From the NCBI GenBank assembly GCA_937873155.1, contig CALMVZ010000002.1, forward strand, positions 62,001-126,000: a stretch of DNA of 64,000 nt, read 5' to 3'. The position numbers and the translations under genes are program-made. The stretch comes from an uncultured Bacteroidota bacterium. Lineage in GTDB: Bacteria > Bacteroidota > Bacteroidia > B-17B0 > Aurantibacillaceae. The notes below the pieces were generated by a model. The model had not been told where the DNA came from and ran no database searches. It saw nothing but the letters and a program-made list of their open reading frames with translations. The number at the start of each line of letters is the position of its first letter. The stretch's first letter is position 1. This document shows positions 8,930 through 17,721 of this stretch, one piece after another.

Positions 8930-9694
8930 TTGAAAGTTACATTCTTAGGAACAGGTACATCACAGGGTATTCCGTTGATCGGATGCGCGTGTAAAGTTTG
9001 CACTTCTGCAAACCCAAAAGACAACCGCCTGCGTTCTTCAATATTGATCGAGCATAAGAACACTGCCATTGTAATTGATACAGGTCCTGATTTCCGACAG
9101 CAAATGTTACGGGAGAAAGTGACGAAGTTAGATGCTGTTGTGTTTACTCATGAACACAAAGATCATACAGCCGGACTGGATGAAATACGGGCGTTCAACT
9201 TCATAAATCAAATGGTGATGCCGGTTTATGCTACAGAACGCGTACAAGACGCTTTGAAAAGTGCATTCTCTTATATTTTTGAAAATTTGGATTATCCGGG
9301 CATCCCTAAGATCACCTTGCACACCATTAACGATGCTCCTTTTATGGTTGGTGATCTGCAATTGCAGCCGATCAATGTTCTACACCACAAATTACCAGTA
9401 AAAGCATTCCGTATAGGAAATTTCACTTATATCACCGATGCTAATTTTATCAGCGCTGAAGAAAAAGAAAAAATAAAAGGTTCTGAAATTGTGGTAATAA
9501 ACGCCTTACGCCGTAATGAACATATTTCCCATTTTACTTTCCAGGAAGCCATTGATCTGGCCAATGAATTAGGCGCTAAGAAAACATATTTTACACATAT
9601 CTCCCACCAATTAGGCATGCACGATGAAGTGAGCCTTGAATTACCTTCGCATATTGAATTAGGATTTGATGGATTAAGTTTTGAACTTACTTAG
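8930..9694 (+). CDS. MBL-fold metal-dependent hydrolase, PhnP-like
   Basis: 254 aa. The metallo-beta-lactamase motif HEHKDH lies at residues 74-79, after FLGTGTSQG and an N-terminal CACKVC segment seen in PhnP-type cyclic phosphodiesterases; Asp50 in VIDTGPD and a late HISHQLG histidine complete the metal site. Cytoplasmic. The start codon is TTG at 8930, since no ATG is available and the protein begins exactly where the family does. The last 8 bases overlap the 3' end of the convergent beta-helix gene. The substrate is not known; in Bacteroidota this gene usually stands alone without phn genes. Confidence 0.85.
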   Translation: MKVTFLGTGTSQGIPLIGCACKVCTSANPKDNRLRSSILIEHKNTAIVIDTGPDFRQQMLREKVTKLDAVVFTHEHKDHTAGLDEIRAFNFINQMVMPVYATERVQDALKSAFSYIFENLDYPGIPKITLHTINDAPFMVGDLQLQPINVLHHKLPVKAFRIGNFTYITDANFISAEEKEKIKGSEIVVINALRRNEHISHFTFQEAIDLANELGAKKTYFTHISHQLGMHDEVSLELPSHIELGFDGLSFELT

Positions 9695-11186
9695 CCACCA
9701 CTACCCTTCCGGAAAAAACTTTATTTTCACTGCGGATAACAGCAATGTAAACTCCTGAAGCAACAGAATTGTAATTCCACGAATAAGTATTCCCGTTGAA
9801 TTCATTTACGGAAAGTAATTGCCCGAAAATACTGTAAATTTTAATTTCCCCTCCGGTAAACTGAGGCTCATTAATATTGAAGATGGCAGTATTGGAATTA
9901 AGATCCTGTGACACTGATAAATTATTTCCTGAGGCAAAATTCTCAATTCCGGTTGGCGAGAATTCATATGCACCGATATCAATTGCTGGTCCCATAACCG
10001 AACGGGGACTTAAAGCCATTGTATTACTTTGATACATTGAGAGAGGCGTTAAACCATATCCTGTACTTGTACTTCCGCAAAGCGTTCCTTGGTTTATTGC
10101 AGCAGTTGCTGAAGACGATAAATTATAATTCCCTGCTGCAGCATTTACAAAACCAAATGTATTGTAGTTACCCGACATTTTATTTCTTGCCGTATCGATA
10201 ACCGAAGGAACTGTCCCTGAAAAATAAATATTCGTGGCTCCCGGAACAGAAGCGAAAATATTATTATAGAATTTATAAACCGTAACGCCTGACGCAGGCA
10301 CCATGTGCATAAAACGGGTCGTTCCAGATCCTGAATATTTATTTATGATCGTATTATTTGTAAAATATAATTCCTCGATTGGATTTGTAGCAGCATCTAA
10401 ACTTATAATACCGTGGTTTGTTCCCGAATTCCCCTGGATGATAACATTTCCTACAACAACAATTAATCCGCCTTGTGCCAAATTCAATTCCCAACTTCCG
10501 TTACCTGTTCCTTCGTCAATAAAATTGTAAAGAATATAACTACGTTGTGCACGCGTTTTCAAAGAATTCGCTTCGCCTCGTGGATTACGGAAGTGACAAT
10601 TCCTTACTAATAAAGTATCTGTCTGCGCACTGATATAGATGTTATGTTCGTAACCAAGAAAAGTAACATTCGTTCCCTGGTAACCATTATTAAAGAATTC
10701 AGAATTCTCAATTGTAACATTACTTCCGGTATAACTGCCTCCTTCTAAAATTCCGTTCTGGCAATTTTTAAAAATACAATTCTTCACCGTTAAATTAAAA
10801 GCCTGCATACGGATACCGGCTCCATTTCCTCCATTGGCATCCGAAACTTGTGCGCCATCAAAAGTTATATTCTCAATGTACGGGTTATCACAAGTACCTG
10901 CAGTTTCAAACACCCAAATTCCCTTTCCATTCGGAATATCACCTGTATATTGAAGAACAGTCGGAACCATTACGGTACCTAACCCAAAAAATTTCAGGTT
11001 CTTTTTCGGCCACTTTACAGCATCATTTGTATAAACAGCCCCATCAATATAAACTGAATCGCCATCAGCCACAAGAAGACGAACAGCACTCGGCACTGTA
11101 TAAGTTTTACTCGGCCCTACATTCCATTTAGTGGAAAAACATACGATGGATTGTAAAACAAAAAAAGCAGTAAAAAATTTATTCAT
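9687..11186 (-). CDS. secreted right-handed beta-helix protein with T9SS type A sorting domain
   Basis: 499 aa from the ATG at 11186, which begins a signal peptide (MNKFFTAFFVLQSIVCFS). An upstream in-frame ATG at 11267 would add 27 hydrophilic residues, hide the signal peptide and overlap the DUF3467 gene, so it was rejected. Residues about 100-370 contain short Asn-rich repeats such as IENITFDGA, VKNCIFKNC and IENSEFFNN, typical of pectate-lyase-like parallel beta-helices. The end (IKIYSIFGQLL....SGVYIAVIRSENKVFSGRVVVAK) is a T9SS C-terminal sorting domain, predicting export to the cell surface. Binding target unknown. Confidence 0.85.
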   Translation of the reverse strand: MNKFFTAFFVLQSIVCFSTKWNVGPSKTYTVPSAVRLLVADGDSVYIDGAVYTNDAVKWPKKNLKFFGLGTVMVPTVLQYTGDIPNGKGIWVFETAGTCDNPYIENITFDGAQVSDANGGNGAGIRMQAFNLTVKNCIFKNCQNGILEGGSYTGSNVTIENSEFFNNGYQGTNVTFLGYEHNIYISAQTDTLLVRNCHFRNPRGEANSLKTRAQRSYILYNFIDEGTGNGSWELNLAQGGLIVVVGNVIIQGNSGTNHGIISLDAATNPIEELYFTNNTIINKYSGSGTTRFMHMVPASGVTVYKFYNNIFASVPGATNIYFSGTVPSVIDTARNKMSGNYNTFGFVNAAAGNYNLSSSATAAINQGTLCGSTSTGYGLTPLSMYQSNTMALSPRSVMGPAIDIGAYEFSPTGIENFASGNNLSVSQDLNSNTAIFNINEPQFTGGEIKIYSIFGQLLSVNEFNGNTYSWNYNSVASGVYIAVIRSENKVFSGRVVVAK

Positions 11187-11241
11187 CACGAATTGTTTTT
11201 TAATTTCTCTTAAACCTCTACGAACTAAAAACTCCGAACTA

Positions 11242-11562
11242 TTACGCTTGTGCGGTTGGTCCGCCAAAACTCAGAGGTAACGCATTCACGTCTGAATCTT
11301 TTATTTTTCCATGTACTTGTTCGAAACGCTGCACATTATCGTTCAAAGCTTTTACCAAACGTTTAGCGTGCTGCGGCGTTAATACGATACGGGATTTTAC
11401 TTTTGCTTTCGGCACACCCGGCATCATTTTAATAAAATCTAACACAAATTCACTTTGTGAATGGGTTATAATAGCGAGGTTCGAATAAATTCCTTCAGCA
11501 ATTTCTTCGCTCAACTCGATGTCGATCTGATTTTGATTATTTTGATTCTCTTCCATATTCAT
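11242..11562 (-). CDS. DUF3467 family protein
   Basis: 106 aa, cytoplasmic. The segments IELSEEIAEGIYSNLAIITHSQ and VKSRIVLTPQHAKRLVKALNDN match DUF3467, a short conserved family of unknown function common in Bacteroidota. Either of two nearby ATG codons (residues 1 or 3) could be the start. It lies 21 bases downstream of pyrF and in the same direction, so it is probably co-transcribed with it. No catalytic motif is visible. Confidence 0.85.
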   Translation of the reverse strand: MNMEENQNNQNQIDIELSEEIAEGIYSNLAIITHSQSEFVLDFIKMMPGVPKAKVKSRIVLTPQHAKRLVKALNDNVQRFEQVHGKIKDSDVNALPLSFGGPTAQA

Positions 11563-11583
11563 TTTTTTTAATTAGTACATAAA

Positions 11584-12411
11584 TTATGCTGACACCTTTC
11601 CATTCAGGAACGGCTTCATTTGGTCTGCTATCTTTTTTGCTTCTTCAGCTGCTTTTTTAGCGAAATCTTTTCCATTTCCGGCGTAAATAATATTCCTTGA
11701 TGCATTCACGATCAAACCGATATCCTTATTCATACCATATTTGCAAACTTCTTCCAACGACCCTCCTTGCGCACCAACTCCCGGCACCAATAAAAAATGA
11801 TCCGGAATTATTTTACGGATATCATCCAACATTTGCGCTTTGGTGGCCCCAACCACAAACATCATATTCTGATCGGTTCCCCACGAAGCACAGGTACGGA
11901 TCACATTCAGATACAACTCCTCATTTCCCACTTTCAGTTGCTGAAAGTCAGCTGACCCTTCATTGCTGGTCAAGCCTAATATGATCGCCCATTTATTTTC
12001 AAATGCCAAAAAAGGCTTCACAGAATCACTTCCCATGTAAGGAGCAACTGTGATCGCGTCCGCTTCCAATCTTTTGAAATATGCTTTTGCATACATGGTC
12101 GATGTATTTCCAATATCCCCGCGTTTTGCATCGGCAATTAAAAAATGAGCCGGATAATTTAATTTGATGTACTTGATCGTTTTTTCTAAACTCTCAACCC
12201 CGCTTAATCCGTAAGCTTCATAAAAAGCATTATTTGGCTTAAAGCCGATACAATATTCGGCAGTAGCGTCGATGATCTCCCTGTTAAATTCAAAGATCGG
12301 ATCTTCTTCATCCAAAATATACTTTGGCATTTTATCCACATCCGGATCAAGGCCGACGCATAAGAATGTTTTCTTTAATTTGATCTGCGCTACAAGTTCT
12401 TCTTTCTTCAT
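11584..12411 (-). CDS. pyrF: orotidine 5'-phosphate decarboxylase (type 2)
   Basis: 275 aa. LCVGLDPD at 17-24 and the active-site motif DAKRGD at 94-99 (Asp/Lys pair) identify OMP decarboxylase, the last step of UMP synthesis. The length and the [11 protein letters not shown] continuation after the active site fit the longer type 2 subgroup rather than the 230-aa E. coli form. Cytoplasmic TIM barrel. It sits upstream of the DUF3467 gene and downstream of a class IV aminotransferase, with an intervening dispersed repeat. Confidence 0.95.
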   Translation of the reverse strand: MKKEELVAQIKLKKTFLCVGLDPDVDKMPKYILDEEDPIFEFNREIIDATAEYCIGFKPNNAFYEAYGLSGVESLEKTIKYIKLNYPAHFLIADAKRGDIGNTSTMYAKAYFKRLEADAITVAPYMGSDSVKPFLAFENKWAIILGLTSNEGSADFQQLKVGNEELYLNVIRTCASWGTDQNMMFVVGATKAQMLDDIRKIIPDHFLLVPGVGAQGGSLEEVCKYGMNKDIGLIVNASRNIIYAGNGKDFAKKAAEEAKKIADQMKPFLNGKVSA

Positions 12412-12442
12412 TTTATTTAATTCAATTTCATTCGGAGGCCGG

Positions 12443-12467
12443 TGTCATCCTGAGCTTGCCGAAGGGT
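12443..12467. repeat. GTCATCCTGAGC...GAAGGGT dispersed repeat
   Basis: The 24-base word starting GTCATCCTGAGCTTGCC and ending GAAGGGT is a very common intergenic repeat type in Bacteroidota and other genomes. Here its edge meets the aminotransferase stop codon (12467-12469), so the element may have landed at, and now supplies, the end of that gene. One copy only was seen in the window. Confidence 0.55.
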
Positions 12468-13327
12468 CATGCAATAGTTTTATTAACGGTGAGCTCATTC
12501 AGCTTCTCAGTGAAGAACACACTCATTTTATTTGTATAGAATTTTGTTTTGTATTGACCAACCCAACGGATCCCCCTTATTGAACTGGTCAAGAACACTT
12601 CATCCCCATTCATCAATGAGTTTATTGTCAGAGGCATTTCAAAAGTCAGTACTTTGTTCGCTGTTGCCAGTTTTAAAATTTGTTTCCGCATTATACCATC
12701 CACACAACCTTCAGCTAAAGGCGCTGTGTACATACAACCGTTCTTCACCACAAATACATTCGAACTGATGCTTTCGCAAATATTACCGTTCTCATTAATG
12801 ATAAAACACTCATCAAGTTTCATTGAAGTTTTTGCCAATCCTGCCATTACGTAAATAAGAGCATTACTGCTTTTTATATTAGCAAGTTTGTTGATCTGCT
12901 TTTTTATATCCGCATAAATATCCATCCACAATCCTTTTTGATTCAGTACATAACCTTCTGCTTCAATATTCTCAGCTTCTATCAAAAAAGAAATATCATT
13001 TGTTTCAGGTGCATAGAATCCGCCTTCATTCCTGAATACAGTTAAACGTACTCTTCCATCACGACCAATTTTATTCTTTACCAATATAAGTTTAATGAGT
13101 GCATCTACATTCTCAAAATTAAATTCAGCCGGCAAATTCATTCTCAGAACTGTCATCCCTAATTTTAAGCGGCTGAGATGGTCTTTAAGGAACATGATCT
13201 TTCCATTACATACCCTTATGCTTTCAAACAAAGCATCCCCGTAACGGAAAGCCCTGTTCGAAAACGTAATGGCCGGTTCGTATATACTGATAAGATGGCC
13301 GTTAAATATGCAGTGGACGTCTTCCAT
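12467..13327 (-). CDS. class IV aminotransferase (aminodeoxychorismate lyase / branched-chain aminotransferase type)
   Basis: 286 aa. A fold-type IV PLP enzyme: RYGDALFESIRV near residue 27, the expected PLP lysine in NIKSSNALIY, and EGCVDGIMRKQIL, the usual EGxxxGIxR turn. Enzymes of this group either cleave 4-amino-4-deoxychorismate to p-aminobenzoate (PabC) or transaminate branched-chain or D-amino acids. The size and the RLKLGM segment lean towards PabC-like, but no pabA/B or ilv genes are near, so the substrate stays open. Normal length and no breakage. Confidence 0.8.
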   Translation of the reverse strand: MEDVHCIFNGHLISIYEPAITFSNRAFRYGDALFESIRVCNGKIMFLKDHLSRLKLGMTVLRMNLPAEFNFENVDALIKLILVKNKIGRDGRVRLTVFRNEGGFYAPETNDISFLIEAENIEAEGYVLNQKGLWMDIYADIKKQINKLANIKSSNALIYVMAGLAKTSMKLDECFIINENGNICESISSNVFVVKNGCMYTAPLAEGCVDGIMRKQILKLATANKVLTFEMPLTINSLMNGDEVFLTSSIRGIRWVGQYKTKFYTNKMSVFFTEKLNELTVNKTIA

Positions 13328-13400
13328 TCGTGAATAAAGTTAAAGCATAGACTGTATAATTCATAATATTGTTGAAAACCGACAACAAAACCTATGGTTT

Positions 13401-13434
13401 TTGGGCTAAAATTGGCTAAAAATCGATAATTTTG
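13401..13434 (+). promoter_or_regulatory. Bacteroidota-type promoter for the alpha-oxoamine synthase gene
   Basis: TTG (13401-13403) is followed after 23 bases by TAATTTTG (13427-13434), an exact TAnnTTTG box. The ATG at 13461 lies 27 bases past the box, leaving a leader of about 20 bases. Confidence 0.55.
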
Positions 13435-13460
13435 GCAAACATTTCTATTATACCAACACT

Positions 13461-14714
13461 ATGAAAGATATATTTGAAAAAGTGACCGCTAATATGGGAG
13501 CCATTGGCGAATACGCTAACGAATCTCACGGTTATTTTACATTCCCGAAATTGGAAGGCGAAATTGGTCCGCATATGACCTTCCGCGGTAAAAAATTACT
13601 GAACTGGAGCTTAAATAACTACTTAGGATTAGCTAACCATCCTGAAGTCCGTAAAGTGGATTCTGAAGCTTCTCAAAAATACGGTTTAGCATTACCAATG
13701 GGTGCACGTATGATGAGCGGGAACTCTGACCAGCACGAACAATTGGAAAGAGAATTATCAGCTTTTGTACAGAAAGAAGATTCTATTCTTTGCAACTTCG
13801 GTTACCAGGCGATGGTAAGTGCTATTGATTCTTTGGTGGATCGTCATGATGTAATTGTTTACGATGCGGAGAGTCATGCTTGTATCTTAGACGGTATGCG
13901 TTTACACATAGGCAAGCGTTTTGTGTTCAAACATAACGATATTGCTGATTTCGAAAAACAAATGGAGCGCGCGGCTAAATTGGTGGAAAAGACCAATGGC
14001 GGGATCTTAGTTATTACAGAAGGCGTTTTCGGGATGCGCGGTGACCAGGGAAAATTAAAAGAGATAGTTGCTCTGAAGAAAAAATATAAGTTCCGTTTAT
14101 TTGTGGATGATGCTCACGGTATTGGTACACTGGGAAAAGGCGGCGGCGGAACCGGTGTTGAACAAGGTTGCCAGGATGGAATTGATGTTTACTTCGGGAC
14201 TTTTGCGAAATCATTTGCATTGATCGGCGGATTTATCAGTTCGACCAAGAACATCGTTACTTATTTACGTTACAATATGCGTTCTCAGATATTCGCCAAG
14301 GCTTTACCAATGCCTTTAGTGGTTGGCGCTTTGAAGCGTTTAGAATTAATGCGTAACCATCCGGAATACAAAGATAAATTATGGGAGATCACCGATGCAT
14401 TGCAAAATGGTTTAAAAGAGGCCGGCTTTAATATTGGCGATACGAACAGTTGCGTTACACCTGTTTATTTGAATGGTTCTATTCCTGAAGCTACAAACAT
14501 GGTGTTCGACCTGCGTGAGAATTTTGGCATTTTCTGTTCAATGGTAACGTATCCTGTAATTCCGAAAGGAATGATCATTTTACGTTTGATCCCAACTGCA
14601 ACTCATACCTTAGAGGATGTAAAATATACCATTGAAAGTTTCTCTAAAATTGTAGGAAAATTAAAGAACGGCGATTACAACAAAGCTTTTGCTAAGGTAA
14701 AGGTCGATCTGTAA
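13461..14714 (+). CDS. PLP-dependent alpha-oxoamine synthase (serine palmitoyltransferase / cysteate acyltransferase type)
   Basis: 417 aa. DDAHG (216-220) and FAKSFALIGG with Lys250 as the PLP Schiff-base lysine place it in the alpha-oxoamine synthase family, which condenses an acyl thioester with an amino acid. The serine-type AKSFALIGGF loop and the gene's lone position resemble the Bacteroidota enzymes that start sphingolipid (serine) or sulfonolipid (cysteate) synthesis, rather than BioF or Kbl; no biotin or threonine genes are adjacent. Cytoplasmic. The amino acid used cannot be decided by eye. A good promoter lies before it and a hairpin terminator after it, so it is probably monocistronic. 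Confidence 0.82.
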   Translation: MKDIFEKVTANMGAIGEYANESHGYFTFPKLEGEIGPHMTFRGKKLLNWSLNNYLGLANHPEVRKVDSEASQKYGLALPMGARMMSGNSDQHEQLERELSAFVQKEDSILCNFGYQAMVSAIDSLVDRHDVIVYDAESHACILDGMRLHIGKRFVFKHNDIADFEKQMERAAKLVEKTNGGILVITEGVFGMRGDQGKLKEIVALKKKYKFRLFVDDAHGIGTLGKGGGGTGVEQGCQDGIDVYFGTFAKSFALIGGFISSTKNIVTYLRYNMRSQIFAKALPMPLVVGALKRLELMRNHPEYKDKLWEITDALQNGLKEAGFNIGDTNSCVTPVYLNGSIPEATNMVFDLRENFGIFCSMVTYPVIPKGMIILRLIPTATHTLEDVKYTIESFSKIVGKLKNGDYNKAFAKVKVDL

Positions 14715-14737
14715 ACCAAACTAACATATAATTAAGG

Positions 14738-14766
14738 AACTCTCGTTACAACGGGAGTTTTTTTTT
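14738..14766 (+). terminator. intrinsic terminator after the alpha-oxoamine synthase
   Basis: AACTCTCG (14738-14745) pairs with CGGGAGTT (14752-14759) with one G-U pair and a 6-base loop, followed by a run of eight T. Confidence 0.8.
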
Positions 14767-14793
14767 GAAAAAATGTGACTTAAAATATTATAT

Positions 14794-15041
14794 TTGATTA
14801 AGCATATCTTTATAAGAAAGTACTTATTCATTTTACCTATACTTATTTCATTTTGTGGTCTGGCGCAAACCTATGAGTGATAACAGTAAAAGAAAGAACA
14901 GCCGAAGTTATAGAACAAAAACATTTACTGGAAGAAAAACAAAAAGAAATAATTGATAGTATCACCTACGCTAAGCGGATCCAAACCTCATTAATACCAA
15001 CTGAAAAATATATTTCCAGAATACTTAAAAAAAAGAAATGA
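14794..15041 (+). pseudogene. remnant of a SpoIIE-type phosphatase/sensor protein
   Basis: Two short frames in a 490-bp gene-free stretch look like pieces of one lost gene. TTG 14794 to TGA 14880 reads as a signal peptide (IRKYLFILPILISFCGLAQ, then TYE and stop). In another frame, 14877-15041 reads ERTAEVIEQKHLLEEKQKEI, then IIDSITYAKRIQTSLIPTEKYI and a stop. The second phrase is the well-conserved coiled-coil and first helix found before SpoIIE/PP2C phosphatase domains in Bacteroidota TPR or 7TM sensors. The TPR/sensor part and nearly all of the phosphatase are missing. The rest of the gap (15042-15205) has no gene, only a TAACCC/GGGTTA hairpin (15065-15087) and the palindrome described separately. 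Confidence 0.65.
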
Positions 15042-15129
15042 TATTCTTTAAGCAGCCCCCTTTATAACCCAATGTTACCAAGGGTTACAGCTATACCACT
15101 TCTACCCGTCTTATTGATGTAAACATGTA

Positions 15130-15146
15130 ACTTTATGCCATAAAGT
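15130..15146. promoter_or_regulatory. perfect 17-bp palindrome upstream of lon, possible operator
   Basis: ACTTTATG-C-CATAAAGT is an exact 8+1+8 inverted repeat located 60 bp before the lon ATG. A short centre and perfect symmetry fit a dimeric regulator site better than a terminator, and no T-run follows. An overlapping TAACTTTA (15128-15135) resembles a -7 box with one mismatch, but no well-spaced TTG was found. Confidence 0.45.
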
Positions 15147-15205
15147 CGGGCTTTTAATATTGGCATGGAATTGGTAACTTAATGGTCTGATTAAACTGAT
15201 AATTA

Positions 15206-17635
15206 ATGAACTTTTTTAGTGATAGCGACAGGATGCCTTTTAACCCTGCAATTGACGAGGATAGCGATTTTATACCCCTTCTTTCGAGTGAAGATGAAGA
15301 TAACATGCAGGCTGAAATGCTGCCTGATGTACTGCCAATATTACCGCTCCGTAATACCGTTCTTTTTCCCGGTGTAGTTATACCAATTACTGTTGGCCGC
15401 GATAAATCCATTGCCCTTATTAAAGAGTCTTATAAAGGCGACCGCACCATTGGAGTTGTGGCTCAGAAAAAAGATTCGATAGAAGAACCCGGATTTGCTG
15501 ACCTTAATACGATCGGTACTGTTGCACACATCATAAAGATGTTACGTATGCCCGATGGAAACACTACTGTTATCATCCAGGGAAAAAAACGTTTCAAAAT
15601 AAAAGAATTCTTACAGAGCGAGCCTTTTCATAAAGCTAACATAGAAGCTTTTGATGAAGTGAAACCTCCGAAAGACGATAAAGAATTTGCGGCTATCATT
15701 TCAAACTTAAAAGAGATCTCACACCAGATCATTAAGCAATCTCCGAATATTCCAACTGAAGCCGGGTTTGCTTTGAATAATATTGAAAGTACTACTTTCC
15801 TGATCAATTTTATTTCTTCGAATATGAATGCCAGTACTGCTGATAAACAAAGCATGCTGGAGGTTCCGGATCTTAAACAACGTTCAATGTTAGTGCTCGG
15901 CAATCTGAATAAAGAATTGCAGATGCTGGAATTAAAGAACCAGATCACAGATAAAACAAAACACGACCTGGATAAACAGCAACGCGAATATTTCTTGCAC
16001 CAACAAATGAAGACCATCCAGGATGAATTGGGCGGGAATAATTTTGAGCAGGAACTGAACGAATTCAAAGAAAAAGCAAAAGCAAAGAAATGGGGAAAAG
16101 AAATTCAGGCTGTTTTTGATAAAAGTTTCGGTAAACTTCAGCGTATGAATCCAAATGCGGCTGAATACGCAATACAAACGAATTATATTGAGTTGATGCT
16201 GGAATTACCCTGGGGCGAATACACTCAGGATAATTTCGATATCAAACATGCTGAGAAAGTTCTGAATGAAGATCACTATGGTTTAGAAAAAGTTAAAGAA
16301 CGTATCCTTGAACATTTAGCAGTAATAAAATTGAAAGGCGATCTGAAAGCCCCGATCCTTTGTTTATACGGCCCTCCCGGTGTTGGTAAAACCTCATTGG
16401 GAAAAAGTATTGCTAAAGCATTAGGGAGAAAATACGTGCGGATGAGTTTGGGCGGTTTAAAGGATGAGAGCGAGATCCGTGGTCACCGCAAAACATACAT
16501 TGGAGCAATGCCCGGACGTATCCTTCAGAATTTAAAAAAGGTACAGAGTTCAAACCCTGTTTATGTATTAGATGAAATTGATAAAGTAGGAAATGATTTT
16601 CATGGCGACCCATCTTCTGCCCTATTGGAAGTTTTAGATCCGGAACAGAATTCAACTTTCTATGACAATTTCCTTGAAATGGATTATGATCTGAGCAAGA
16701 TCATGTTTGTTGCTACCTGTAATAACTTAAATACATTACAACCTGCCCTCCGTGACCGTATGGAGATCATCGAAGTGAATGGTTATACCGTTGAAGAAAA
16801 ACTGGAGATCGCCAAACGTCACTTAGTTCCTAAACAAACTGAAGAGACCGGCCTGAAAAAATCACAATTCAAATTGAGCGACAAGGTTCTTGAACATGTT
16901 ATAGACAATTATACTTCAGAAAGTGGTGTCCGTAACCTCGAAAAGAAGATCTCTAAGATCGCGCGTCATGTGGCTGTTCATATTGCTGCAGGTAAACCTG
17001 AACCAAAGATCACTGAAGAATCATTAGTAAAAATATTAGGGGCTGCGCATATCAAAGATAAATACCAGGGAAATGATGCAGCCGGTGTTGTTACAGGTTT
17101 AGCCTGGACACAAGTAGGCGGTGATATTTTATTTATTGAAACAAGTTTAAGCAAAGGGAAAAATCAAAAATTAACCCTTACGGGAAATTTAGGCGATGTA
17201 ATGAAGGAAAGCGCAACGCTCGCCTTAGAATTCTTAAAGGCACACCCGGATATTCTTGGCCTGGACCAGGAATTATTTGACAACTACAATATCCACATTC
17301 ACGTTCCTGAGGGTGCAACACCAAAAGATGGTCCGAGTGCCGGTATTGCGATGTTAACTTCATTAGCAAGCGCATTAACCCACCGCAAAGTAAAACGTAG
17401 CATTGCCATGACCGGTGAAATTACCCTCCGCGGAAAAGTATTACCTGTTGGCGGGATCAAGGAAAAAATATTAGCTGCAAAACGTGCCGGTATCAAAGAG
17501 ATCATTCTGTGCGCAGAGAATAAGAAAGATGTTGATGAGATCAAGGCTGATTATTTAAAAGGCTTGAAATTTAATTACGTAAGCCAAATGAGTGAAGTTT
17601 TGGAAATCGCCCTGCTAAAAGAGAAGGTTAAATGA
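15206..17635 (+). CDS. lon: ATP-dependent endopeptidase La (Lon protease)
   Basis: 809 aa, normal size. The N-terminal LON substrate-binding domain starts around residue 42 (LPILPLRNTVLFPG). A coiled-coil linker holds EYFLHQQMKTIQDELG. The AAA+ module has Walker A GPPGVGKT at 389-396. The C-terminal protease has the Ser-Lys dyad: Ser711 in DGPSAGIAM and Lys752 in GGIKEK. It degrades misfolded and regulatory proteins in the cytoplasm. An acidic N-terminal tail of about 35 residues precedes the LON domain. Transcribed alone after a decayed gene; an exact 17-bp palindrome lies upstream. Confidence 0.97.
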   Translation: MNFFSDSDRMPFNPAIDEDSDFIPLLSSEDEDNMQAEMLPDVLPILPLRNTVLFPGVVIPITVGRDKSIALIKESYKGDRTIGVVAQKKDSIEEPGFADLNTIGTVAHIIKMLRMPDGNTTVIIQGKKRFKIKEFLQSEPFHKANIEAFDEVKPPKDDKEFAAIISNLKEISHQIIKQSPNIPTEAGFALNNIESTTFLINFISSNMNASTADKQSMLEVPDLKQRSMLVLGNLNKELQMLELKNQITDKTKHDLDKQQREYFLHQQMKTIQDELGGNNFEQELNEFKEKAKAKKWGKEIQAVFDKSFGKLQRMNPNAAEYAIQTNYIELMLELPWGEYTQDNFDIKHAEKVLNEDHYGLEKVKERILEHLAVIKLKGDLKAPILCLYGPPGVGKTSLGKSIAKALGRKYVRMSLGGLKDESEIRGHRKTYIGAMPGRILQNLKKVQSSNPVYVLDEIDKVGNDFHGDPSSALLEVLDPEQNSTFYDNFLEMDYDLSKIMFVATCNNLNTLQPALRDRMEIIEVNGYTVEEKLEIAKRHLVPKQTEETGLKKSQFKLSDKVLEHVIDNYTSESGVRNLEKKISKIARHVAVHIAAGKPEPKITEESLVKILGAAHIKDKYQGNDAAGVVTGLAWTQVGGDILFIETSLSKGKNQKLTLTGNLGDVMKESATLALEFLKAHPDILGLDQELFDNYNIHIHVPEGATPKDGPSAGIAMLTSLASALTHRKVKRSIAMTGEITLRGKVLPVGGIKEKILAAKRAGIKEIILCAENKKDVDEIKADYLKGLKFNYVSQMSEVLEIALLKEKVK

Positions 17636-17643
17636 AATAAACC

Positions 17644-17673
17644 TTGTTTTTCTCGTAAAAAATCATAATTTTG
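17644..17673 (+). promoter_or_regulatory. Bacteroidota-type promoter for the T9SS beta-helix gene
   Basis: TTG (17644-17646), a 19-base spacer, then TAATTTTG (17666-17673) is a close match to the Bacteroidota consensus. It overlaps the earliest possible ATG of the next gene (17671), which could not be translated from this transcript, so it supports the ATG at 17722. Confidence 0.6.
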
Positions 17674-17721
17674 TTATATGGTCTTACAAGAAACATTAGG
17701 TTTAATTTTATACCTGCTTGC

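Noticed and set aside
11187-11267. N-terminal extension of the beta-helix protein
   Set aside because: Would bury the signal peptide and overlap the DUF3467 gene.
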